A DNA stretch of 64,000 bases from positions 1 to 64,000 of the forward strand of contig VCJN01000273.1 of NCBI GenBank assembly GCA_006384855.1, read 5' to 3'. This stretch comes from Tetraselmis striata. Taxonomy: Eukaryota; Chlorophyta; Chlorodendrophyceae; Chlorodendrales; Chlorodendraceae. Position 1 is the first letter of the stretch. Every line of letters starts with the position of its first letter. The position numbers and the translations under genes were made by a program. Under the pieces are notes generated by a model. The model did not search any database and was not told where the DNA came from. It was given only the letters and a program-made list of their open reading frames with translations. Below are positions 1-11,100 of the stretch, piece by piece.

Positions 1-320
1 ACGAACGAGTACGAGTAATAATAGCCCATTCACTGTTGCCAGTCCTGTCACGGGTGCGGAACATATGCCTATAGCCTACTTTGGCAAAGTGGCCATGTGT
101 TTTTTGTTTCGGACGAGTGATGATTCATTCAGGACGCTCTCCCTGTATTAACCAAAAAGATATAATATTCAGGAGTTCAGCGAGCGCAGCGGGCGAAGGC
201 TCCCCCGGGCTGGACACCACTCCCATCACTCCCGTCATCCCAGCTGCCCCGTCGCCGCAGCCCCCTCCCGTAAAACGAACGCACAGCCCAGCAGGCGGCG
301 TGCACGGAACCTGACGGGTG

Positions 321-2197
321 ATGGCGGAAGAGTACTCGCGCGCGGTGGCGCGCGTGGCGGCGGCCCAGCTGGCGGAGGCGGCGGGGTATGAGGCGGTGCA
401 GGAGAGCGCAGTGGACATGGTGGCGGAGCTCGCCGTGCGCTACCTCTCCGAACTCGCCGCCGCCTCGCACTCGTACGCCGAGCTCGCGGGGCGCACCGAC
501 ACCAACGCCGGCGACGTGGTGCGCGGCTGACATCCCCCCACCCCTGTACTGCCGGCAGCTGAACGCCACTGGGGGGGTACGGAGGAACACGCCGCCCCGC
601 GATCGGACGGCACGGTGAGGTGCTGTGCCGAGCCGATTATTCCCGTCTCTGGGCAAAGGAAAGCCGCGCCGCCCTCCCCTCAGAAAGCTATTTTTCCCGC
701 CAGTGTGCCGCCCGCGCTAGGCAGCTAACAATAAGCAACGGGAGGCAAGCCCCTCGCGGAAAACGGCGAAATGTTTTCCGGCATTTCCTGGACGGGTTTT
801 ACAGCAAGTTGTTTTATCATTTTTGTTACGTTTTACGTCCCGCCCCTGATTTTACATTCGGAACGTTGGGCCCTCTAACGCACCTGGCCCGGCTTGGCCT
901 CAACCGCACCCACTTACTGCAATGAGCTGTCCCGCTCTCCTCCACCCCGGCTGCAGCTGCTGGCGATGGAGGAGCTTGGCGTGTCGTACGACAAGCTACG
1001 CCAGTTCCTGGACACCCAGGTGAGACGGGGGATGGGCCTGCGGAAGTCGGGGCATGGGTCCCTATGGTATTAGGTTGAGCCCCGGAGGCAAAGGGGTGGG
1101 GGAGGGAGGTGGTTCCTGCCTGGCGGCCTGCCTGCGCGGCCTGCCTGGCGGGAGCGGCGGCTGAGGCGCGGGCGCCATGCTGTGCGGCGCCTTGCAGGAG
1201 GAAATCCCCTTCGCGCACGTGCTGCCAAGGTACCCCATCAGCGCGCAGCCGCGGCACGCGCCCACCTTTGAGGAAAAGGGCGAGGTGCGCCTTGCCGCGA
1301 CGCATGGCGTGATTCCTTGGATTTGGTAGGCAGAGGTGTGTGTGTGTGTGGTGGTGGGGGAGGAGGAAGGGGAAGGGGGGGGGGGGGGGGGGTTCATTCA
1401 GGCGGACCTGAATTCAGCCGAATTTCTGAGTGGAGAAACTTTGCAGCCGAATTCAGCCTAAGCCCAGCCCAGAATTGCTCCTGGGCGAGTGCAGTGGATG
1501 GTTGGTGTCATCCTGTGCGAATCATGGTGGCGGGTCTCAGATCTGAAGGCAGCCCACATTCTGGCTCATTTTCAGCTTGACAGGATCTCCACCGGAAACA
1601 CGTGCAGCTTACGAATCCTTGGTGAATATACATTTTCCCGGAATCCAGATGAATCCAGCAGAAATTCGAGCAGTGTTTCCCTGAAATGCTCTTGGAAAAC
1701 AGTCACTCTGCGTGATGTATCAGCACTCGTGATGAGGTCAGCGGAACACTGTCTGAGTTCATATGATTTTTCCTAAAGTCAGCTGATTTCTGTCTGAATT
1801 TGGGATAATGTTAAGCTGTTTCATCCTGGACTGAATTCGGCTAAACAATACCCGTATTTTCGGGGAACTGAGGAATTACGGAATTGGTGCGAATTTCCCC
1901 TGCCGGCCTGACGCACCCCCCCCCCCCCCCCCCACCCCCCCCCCCCCCCCCCCCCGGCCTTTTATGGTTCCCTGCAGGCGCCGCCGCCACACGTGCCGGC
2001 CTTCTTCCCCGCCTTCCCCGACCCACACACGTACCAGTCCACGGCCGTCTTCCCCGCGCGCAAGCAGGACAAGGCCGCGGTGCGCAAGAAGCAGGCCAAG
2101 GGGCGGCAGGCGGCGGAGCGGGCGCTGGAGGCGCTGCAGCAGCGGGCTGCCCCGGGCGCGCCCATCAGCTACACCGCCGCGGAGCCCTCCAGGCAAG

Positions 2198-2228
<31 letters not shown>

Positions 2229-5200
2229 CCCCCAATCTTCCCCTGCTTTAGGGTTTTGGTCCCTAACAACAAAACCTAACATCACCCTAGTTCAATGCCA
2301 AACCGAGGTCCGCCCCGCCCCTTGCAGTATCCCGGTTTGGTAGGCTGCCAGTGTGTCTTGATACGACTAGGTGAAGATGGGCTGGAGGTGCAGGGCGGTG
2401 GGCTGATGGAGCTGCCGCTAGGGGGTGTATATAGGGTAGGGCTTGGGCTAGGGTTATGGGGGCGCTCATATAATGGTTCGAACAAAGGCACGGGTTTAGG
2501 CTCTTGGGCGGTGCCTACTCAAGTTTCTACCTGGATGCCGTCATGATGGGTGGTTATGACCTTGGAGTCTGAATATGTGCCAGGAGAACCGCACCCTCCT
2601 TAATTATTGAGGTGTGGGTCCTAGTGCGTCTGCCGGCACCCGCACCTCTGTGAGGCCGGTTCCGCTTGGGTGTCTGTAGTGTGCATTGCGTTTACGTCAT
2701 GGACTCCAGCCAGCTCTAGCTGGATGCAGTTTGCTGGTAAGCAGAATCCCGAGCATGGCCTCGTTGGAATCCGGCTGAATGCAGGTTGAATTCTGCAGAA
2801 ATCAACCTGAATTCAGCCGAATTCCAGGCAAGAGGGACACCGCCACGTCCTCTGTTGATTTACATTCTGCTGTGGTTTCATCCTGCCGGAAGCGCAAGGA
2901 ATCCTGGCTGAAATCCGTCTGAATACGTGATTGTTGAAAATCCTGGCTGAAATCCAGCTGAATATCCGATGGTTGTGGGGCACATTCCCCCCCCTCCCCC
3001 CCCCTGCCTGCCTGGATTCTGAGGGGGGCCTTCCGCTGCGGCCGCGCGCAGGTGGGGCCACATCCCGGGGGAGGGCAAGGGCCTGGCGGACGGCGACGTC
3101 AACCCCTTCCTGGCGCCGCCCGTCTGGGAGGAGGCCCCGCGCGACGCAGAGCTGGTCCCGCAGCAGGGTGCGCCCCGCCACCCGCTGGCTGCGGTAGCCC
3201 GCGTGGGCGACGCGGCGACGACACAAACACGGCAAATGCGAATCTGCTGCCCGACCTATCAAATGCCAGTGAAATTGGAAACGCACGTTGTGATCGGCCG
3301 CACGCCCTACACTCAAGTAGGTTTTCCGCAACCGCGCTTAGGGTTTGCAGTATGCTGTCGTTTTCGACGGTTGTACCCCCCCTCCTGCGCGAAGAGAGAC
3401 AATACATACCTGTATTCATCTTGACATGTTTCATGCAGGAGGCACCACAAATAGCACAGGGGTCTTGGGACCCGTTGTTTGAGGCGGGATGGGGGCATGT
3501 GGGCGTGGGCATTTATACCATCGCGACTGCAGTGTTGCTGCCTCGTTGAGCAATCGTTGAAATACAACCGGAAATTCACAGCTGAAAACATTATAATATT
3601 TTCGACCCGCGAATCCAGCAGTCAAATCTTACGGTGTTGGAATTATGCCACTGGCCCCCAATTAGTCTTCGGAATGCTTCGGCAATTTGCTTGTTGACCA
3701 TAACAGAGCGTCGCCTACCCGTGGCTTTCCGTAACTGAACCGCTGCCTAAACGGCCGTCTTGAAGACTCTGCAATGGTTTATTCACTGTGGCCAGTCCTG
3801 TCCCGGGGGCGATTTTTTTTTCAGTGTGCTTGCCGTAGGTGTGCCGCTTATCGCCAGGCGCATCCTTGTTTATAAGCGGGGCATACCACAAGGAAACCCT
3901 CACGAAACCCTAAATTGTCATGGCTGCCGGGTGAGACCGATGCCACAGTTGGAGAGGTGCCTTACAGCCTGCTGTACTTTATTTTCATATTTCGACAGGT
4001 GCCAGCATATACTCACCCACAAAATTTAACCCTAATACCCCAACTCGATAGTCCAACTTATCTATATCTAACTAAATAGCTAATAAGGATGATATAAGGT
4101 ATTTACCTAAATAACCCTAGATTGCGGTTTACATTGCGGCTGGCTTTCCCAAAAAAGTGTGGAATATCTGCTATTTTTAGGGTATGTTAGGGTCCATAAT
4201 CACCCCAACCGGCCTCTCCCATCACATTTCCAGAAATCAAACCCAGCATGCCCTAAATTGTACCCGAAGTAAGCGTGACACATCACTATTCACATGATGC
4301 AATGGTTTCGGAGCAATTAATATGGGGGAATGATTGAATTATAGGGCAGTGCAGGGTTAAGAATTGCCCCACAATAATTGCAGTGTTAATATCGTCTGCC
4401 ACCATTATATCAAGTTGCACTTTATTACTGGTAATGTGTCCACCCATCAGGCCCCCAGTCCCTGGCGCGCTTGCCCCTCAGTGCTCCTCCTTGTGGATCG
4501 CCCCGCCGGCCTGAGCGTCGCGCCCGCCGCCCCCACAGACCCAGGCCATGCGGCGCTGGCGCTGGGCTCCACCGCGGCGGCGTTCAAGGCGGCGGCGGGG
4601 GCGGCGGCGGGGCAGGAGCTGGCGCCCATCGTCACCAAGAAGGCCAAGAAGGGGGAGGGCAAGGACGGTGCGGCGCGCGGGGCTGCTGGCCTTTCCGTGG
4701 CCATACTTGGGCCAACTTGTCCGCGTCAGAATACCATCCAGGATTTCGGGGCTGCTCTGTTGCCAGCGTCACGGTGTTCCAAGGCCACACCTTGCATACC
4801 ATTTTCCATACCTTGCATGGCAAGTTCGAAAGCATATTCATCCTTGGGTGCTAAACCCTAGCTAAAAACCTAGATAAACCCTATCTACACCCATGCCCAT
4901 CCGTACAGGAAAATGGAGATTGTTTTTTGGGTTTGCGTTTTAGGATTATGGTATGTTACTATATCACATTAGGGTTTAGTTAGGTTTAACATGCTAGGTT
5001 TTCTGTACTTGGGGCTAGGTCGTGGCACAGATTTGATATGTGGGAACTTGAAACCCTAATGATTTGATATTAGGTCAGAATGATCCGTAGATATATTAAT
5101 TATGATGAAATGAATTAACCCCGCCTAATATAATCTGCCATCCAAAGAATTGAGGCCCACGCATTGGGTATGGCTGAGCGCACTCCTCTGGTTCGCTTAC

Positions 5201-5450
5201 ATTCCCGGGGCTGTGCTGCACTCACTCAGGCACGTCGGGGCTGACCTCCGTGGACTGGGCCGCGGGCCTGAAGCACACCGCCGCCAACCTGGCCGTCGAG
5301 CCAGAGGGCGGCACCAGCGGCGCGGCGCCGGGCGAGTCGGGGCGGGACGCCGCGAAGGACAAGGTGCGCGCGCGGGCGGCGGTCATCCTGAAGCAGGGGC
5401 CCGCGGCGGTGCTGATGGACTGCGACGACCGGGAGGACGGCAGGAAGTAG
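321..5450 (+). CDS. TAF8: TFIID subunit 8 (TAF8), 7 exons, about 342 aa
   Basis: TAF8 is a TBP-associated factor of the general transcription factor TFIID; in known systems its histone fold pairs with TAF10 in the nucleus. Exons inferred from phase-consistent splice sites: 321-518, 957-1019, 1198-1284, 1978-2192, 3052-3167, 4539-4667, 5230-5450. Residues 1-85 form the bromo-associated histone fold (ELAGRTDTNAGDV, then MEELGVSYDKLRQFL). Residues 117-138 carry the family hallmark PPHVPAFFPAFPDPHTY, with NPFLAPPVWEE near 205. The ATG at 321 directly opens the fold, so this start is favoured over the in-frame GTG three bases upstream. Intron 4 begins with GC (AG|GCAAGC); most others begin GTGCG. 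Introns 3 and 4 contain homopolymer runs and degenerate TGAATTC-type repeats, and intron 5 carries a dispersed repeat. The family is sure; exon ends are inferred without cDNA. Confidence 0.9.
3702..3830 (+). repeat. Dispersed repeat, copy in TAF8 intron 5
   Basis: About 130 bp shares phrases such as CGTCGCCTACCC, CCGTAACTG, ACGGCCGTC and GCCAGTCCTGTCC with the reverse complement of 7503-7640. A shorter related piece with ATTCACTGTTGCCAGTCC lies at 28-55. The identity of the element is unknown. Confidence 0.7.
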
Positions 5451-5790
5451 GCGACAGGCGCAGCGGTGCGTCAGGAGTGGCGTCCTGTACACATTTGATG
5501 TGTGTATTCGCGGGCTACATGCCTCATGGCAGCATGTTTTGGTCCATTGAAAGGCGCTTATCGTTAAGGTTGTTTGGCGGGTACGATACGGGTGCCGGCG
5601 TGGGTAATGACACCCCCTGCGGCAAAGGTCCCGCCCTGCCCTGCCTGCCAGATGTGAAATGTAAACGGAACTATGGCAGAACTATAGCGCGAATGTTCGC
5701 ATAGCCTGCGGGCAATCGACCCACGCTTAGCCCCATCTAGGGGTTCTTCTCGGTGCGTCGGCACCGCCTGGACTACTTCAGACTAAAGAG
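5451..5790. other. Intergenic stretch downstream of TAF8
   Basis: This stretch follows the TAF8 stop codon. It has no coding signal supported by similarity, and the short ORFs here look incidental. It probably holds the TAF8 3' UTR. Confidence 0.5.
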
Positions 5791-5799
5791 TCTGTTCGG

Positions 5800-6690
5800 A
5801 TGGAGGTTCAGCAATCAGACATGAAACCGAAAGAGAATGTGTTAGAATAGACAGTGTGTTGATCGTTTGGATTATTTTGAAAGGAAACTAGCGGATACAC
5901 CTTAGTCGTATTGCGATTCGACTTTGGAAAGCTCAAAGTATATTGTTTGAGTTTGTATTGCCTGTTTATTCAGGAAAATTATACATGCATTGTTTAAAGT
6001 TCGATAGCGATACAGGAAGGCGGACAGGTGCACGCCGATAAGATAACGTCGATCGTACTGGCAATATTACGCACTATACTTTATAACGGTAATCCTTATA
6101 CGGTATAACTTATCACGTATATAACGTGCACATATACCGGCGGTAAGGATTGCATGGCGCGTTTGATAAGGATTACAAATGCTGTGTAGTAATCAAGTGT
6201 AGACATGAAGGATTATGTAATCCTTAGTATATAGCGTCTAGCTAAAAATCCTGCAATGGAACTACAGCAACAATAATAAGATGAAAGTTTGGATTGTGTT
6301 GAAGGAAACTGACGGATACATCTCAGCCGTATTGCGATTCAATGTCGAAAAGGACTAAGTACATTATTTGAGTTTGCTTTGCCCATTTATTTGGGAAAGA
6401 GTATAGCGACTACATGCATTGTTTGAAATTAGATAGCCATGCAGGATGGCGGACCGGTGCACGCCGACAAGACAACGTTAATCATGCCGCAACATTGCGC
6501 GCTGTACTTTTACGTGTCAGGTAATCCTTATGCAATGTAACTCAAAATGTATTGAACATGTATAAAAGTACCGGTAAGGATTGCATATAGCGCGTTCGGT
6601 AAGTGTTACGAATGCCGTGAAGTTATCAAGTGCAGACAATCCTTACCCTGTTGCGTCTCCCTAAACAGTCTATTGCAATGAAACTACAGT
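5800..6690 (+). repeat. Two tandem copies of a 420-bp repeat with TAAGGATTAC palindromes
   Basis: Two diverged direct copies are offset by about 420 bp; compare GGAAACTAGCGGATACA near 5880 with GGAAACTGACGGATACA near 6300. Each copy holds several ATCCTTA/TAAGGAT motifs in both orientations, for example GGATTATGTAATCCTTA near 6210. Related copies lie at about 60945-61340 on the other strand and 63755-64000. There is no coding potential, so this is a dispersed non-autonomous element or satellite. Confidence 0.8.
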
Positions 6691-6699
6691 GACAGAAAG

Positions 6700-8161
6700 A
6701 AGAGTAGGATTACTATGCCAAATATGTTATAAATGGGAAAAATGCTAGGAGGGTGACCACGCAGCCAAACAATCACTGCCGTTAAATCCGTTTGCCACCC
6801 ACTCGCTGGTACCAATAAGTGCGCGTAATGGTGTTATTATCTTCCGCGGAAAGGCTCACAGCTCATTCCGAGTTTGAGTTTTGAGTACACGTATTTCGAC
6901 ACAGTCGTGTACTCCCAAGGCATTCCGCCTGCTGCTCTCTTGCAACCTGACTTATCTCTGCTCTCATTATCCCGCGACCGGCGGGTCGGTGGCGCGCACT
7001 GTAGCATGACATCCTTTGCAGACTGACAGGAGGATGCCATGGTGTTATGGAGGTGCCATACGTATCTACTCATTCACTGGCGGCGCCCCCGCCCGCAGCC
7101 GTACCATGCCCCCGTGCCCAACACCACTGACCGTATTTACCGACTTGGCCGTGCGCAAGCGAGCCGTCCTTTCAAGGCCAGCCCGATGTGCCGTGACTGT
7201 GCGCTGCTCTTCCAACATGCTCCGGTCGTCCCATCTCCTTTCCGACGTGTCCCGTGTCCGAGATTGCGCCCACATTGATTGTCCGCAATCCGATTCCTTG
7301 GCGCATTCCGCATTTCGCATTCCGCAGTCCGATTGGCTTGGCGACGGCTGCCGTTTCACCGCAGGCGCCGCATCCGGTGCCAGATCGCAGCCGCTTTACA
7401 CTGAGTGGCCACGGCACAACAAGGGCCTCGTCGACCTTTACTGTCCCAAATTCCAATATCGGAAATGGTCACAGCTTTGTTCCAGCCAGTCTTCCAACTA
7501 CACAGCTTTTTTTCTCGCCTGGTGGACAGGACTGGCAACAGCGAAAAAAAACTTGCAGCGCCTTTACGACGGCCGTTCAGGCAGCGTTCCAGTTACGGAC
7601 AGCCCTGCTGGGTAGGCGACGGTCTGTTAATAGTCATAATGCAAATCGCCGGGGCGTTACGGCCTGGCTGCATGAGCCCGCATAGGGTCGGCCGTATCCC
7701 GTAGCATGCAGCCCTCCCAAGGCCAGCCGTGTCGCAATTGTGCCGTCCTTCTTGAGTTTGAGGTTGGCACTCCCGGCCGCCCAAGCTGAGGTCCGGTGAG
7801 CAGCCCCAGCGCGCCGTGCAGTGCGACCGCGGCATGCGTCCCAATGCCCGAAGGAAGGGATGACGGGTGCACCGATGAATCACGCTGTGGCGGCCCCGTG
7901 TCACGAGGAGACATCCTCCGGCACATCGTGTGGTCCGCTGGGAGCAGTGCCGCCCTTGCCCTTTGGCCGCCGGTGCTCTTGGCGGAGGGAGGCTTCTCAT
8001 TTTTGACTACTATATCATGCAATGTGTCGTGAAAGCGGTTCCGCACCGCTTATCGTGGAAACTGTGCTGACCGATCAGCGTGTTATTCGGGAAGCGCTCA
8101 CCGACCGATGTCCACAACGTCAACTGCATTCATAATCAATTTGGGGAGGGGGGGGGAGGTC
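6700..8161. other. Intergenic region with one inverted repeat copy; no supported gene
   Basis: A 200-codon open frame at 7016-7615 is compositionally odd, has no recognisable motif and overlaps a repeat copy, so it is not called. Short CATTCCGCATTTCGC-like repeats occur near 7300. The region precedes the 3' end of the MATE gene. Confidence 0.5.
7503..7640 (-). repeat. Dispersed repeat, inverted copy
   Basis: This is the reverse-complement relative of 3702-3830, collinear over about 130 bp by eye with several substitutions and small indels. It lies between TAF8 and MATE, outside any gene model. Confidence 0.7.
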
Positions 8162-11100
8162 CTAGAGGGTGTGCGGCAGGGGGCTGCTCTCCACGGAGGA
8201 GCGCCGCCGCGGGCGGATGGCGTCGCATTGGAGGTCCAGCAGCGGCGCACGCAGCCCCGACACGTCCTCCCCGTCGCCCTCCTCGCCGCCGGCCTCCTCC
8301 TCCAGCAGGTACAGCCGCGTCATGGCCGCCTTCACGCTGTCGCGCCAGTCGTGCCGCGCCAGCACGGCGGCCTGCATCGCGATGGAGGCGCCCATGGCCA
8401 GCAGGTTGCCGCCCCACAGCGCGTAGACGCCCGCCTCGGAGCCGTGGAAGTAGCCAAAGGTGGCGGCCAGGCCCAGCGGGTTGCCCACCGCGTAGTAGCC
8501 CACCAGCTGGCAGACCGCGATGGCGCGCTGCAGGCCCAGCCCAGACATGATCCCGCCCAGGGCGTTGTTGATGGCGTCCATGAAGGTCAGCCCCGCCAGC
8601 AGCTGTTTTTTATTTTGTTCGGAGGGGGGCAGCCACAGCGATATCAGCATCCGCAGTCGCATTCCAACCAGGCACGATTTGCCATCGACGGAAAGCATGG
8701 GAAGTAATGAAAAGAGGGCGCTGCAAGAGAGCTGAAAATACTTTTAATTCGGTATCACGGAATGTACCAAACGAATTGGAAAATTGGAATCTGATATAAC
8801 TAAAACCAAACATAGGCAGATCCTAAGTTCAGGGGGGCGGGTTTCCACCTGCAGCACCGAGGCGGAGAGCTCCTGCAAGCCGGCGTTGCGCGTGAAGAGG
8901 GCGGCCACGCGCTGCGGCGGCGCACACGAGGGGAGGTGCCGCTCAGCGGGCCGCCCCCTTATGTTCCCGTCAGCTGTAGGGGCCTTGCGGGAGGCACCCC
9001 GTGCCGCTCACGGCACTCATAACCGCACGGCTTCCACGGCATGCGTAGACGTATGGGCACACGTGCACACACGCATACATATGTGTGTACTCAGGGTTTC
9101 GGTTCCGGGTTTGTAGGGTTTCAACTTCAGGGATGTAGAGTTTCAAAAACCCTAAAACACCGGAAACCCTAAAATGGAAGTAAAGTTTGCCCCGGGACGT
9201 CGGCCGAAGCCGACCCAGCACTTGACCTCTTGCGTCAACTGCAGTCGTAGGTCTGGCATGGCCCGTAGACCATTGCCCCATTCAAACTCCGAAGGGCTAA
9301 TGCATCAACCGGGTAAACCCAGGACACGCCGGCGGGACGATATCGCTGAAACTACATCGGCGATAATTGGACGATATTGCCGAAATACATCGGCCAGGAA
9401 ATCGACACTGGGACCTCTCGCGTGCGAGGCGACCGCTCAGACAAGGGATGTACCAGGGTGGTAGAGTTTCGAAAACCCTCAAACACTGAAAACCCTGAAC
9501 TTCCATGCCTATCAATACATACTCATACATATGCTCACACGAGTACATCCACAAGTATATACCCACACATCAGTTCGTGATGTGCTCCGAAACCACTTAT
9601 CTGGAGCGCGGTCTCTTCAGCTCTCTACAGCAAATTTCCAAGTCTGCATGTGCTTAACAGATACACGTGGCCCCGGATTATACACTGTTCCACAGGTAAC
9701 ATGCCCCAGGGAGGTGGAACAGCCCACGTCCCCCTGAACTGCCCCCCCCCTCCCCCCCTTTGCTCCGAAACCACTCCCGTTTAGGTCTCCAGCATATGCT
9801 CTTCTCACCAGGTTTTCTCACATAGAGCTTCGTGCATTCTACCCTGTGCCACAGAGTCATACAACTTTCTCTCAATACAGCAGCACACTCTGTTGCCCAC
9901 CAGCGGACAGAGCACCCCCCCCCCCTCCCCCCCCTTCCTCGGCGCCCTTGGCTTCTCCCCGTCCACTCTCAGCCCCCGCCTCCACCCCTGATGAAGCCAG
10001 TAGGGCCGCACCTTGCGGTCCAGGAAGAGCGCGAGCCCCGCGGCAGCGCCCAGCAGCCCCGAGGTGACCACGCCCGCGAGCGCCGCCTGCCGCGCGGCGC
10101 GCACGTTGCCGGCGCCCACGTAGCGGCCCACCGCCACCGCCACCGCCACCAGGAGGCCGATCCAGCCCATCAGCAGCAAGCCCTGCACAGCATGCCCAGC
10201 AGGGGGGTGAGCACCGCCGCTCCCCCCCCGATGATGCCGTACCAATAGTGGGCTATAGGTGGGGGTGGGGGGGGGGGGGGGGGGGGGGATATGCCAAAGA
10301 ATGCCCTACGAGTAGCGGTGTGTTTCAGCGCATCCCAAAAACAATCTGAAATCTGAACGGAATTTGGGGACTAGACTGCGCATGTCGCACCGGCCAAGCA
10401 CATATTTGTCCATTTTGGACAGGTCCACGGTGAATGTATCATTTTGGACATAATTTGAACAAATCTGTCCAAATCATCCCAATTGGACAAAACTCGTCTT
10501 TGCCTATGCAAAACGGCCGAGAAACCAGCCTACAGTGTCCCTGAAACGCCAAGGAGAGTGCGCCCAGGCGCGACGAGCGACCGCGTTACATATCTTTGGC
10601 CTCTGCACACATGTGTCAGCGGTCCGTGGCGGCGGCCTGACCTCATGCAGCACTGATGGACTGCCGTACCGGTGTCAGGTTGCACTCGCTATGCGCATTT
10701 GTGAACACACGATGACCGTGGCTACGAGTAATAATGAAAACGGCCATCATCCAGAATGTACGACACAGCCTCCGCGGAACGGCGCCGACACAGCCTTCGC
10801 CATCGGCACGGTACATGGGCGTACCGTTCGTGCCTACAGACCCAAGCAGGATCCGGAAGAAATCAACACAAACTGCCCCAATGCAAACCGGGAAGGCTAA
10901 ACCTGGAAAACTGAAAGGGCGGACGGTGTTGTAAACGGCGGATTTGAGCTAAACGTGTCAACTCTACCTATAGTTCTACAAGCCGGGAGAAAAACTTTCT
11001 ATATTTGTAACACACACGAACCTACACGAATGTATAGCGGACTTGAAATGTACGCGTGTCTGCCCGGGACCTACGCTGTGGTTGCGTAGTAAGCTCCCTG

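Noticed and set aside
826-1397. Long antisense frames over TAF8 and similar shadows over MATE, PRMT-like and PARP exons
   Set aside because: GC-rich coding DNA keeps other frames open. These show no family motifs, while the called frames do.
7016-7615. 200-codon open frame between TAF8 and MATE
   Set aside because: No motif, odd composition, and its 3' part is a dispersed repeat copy.
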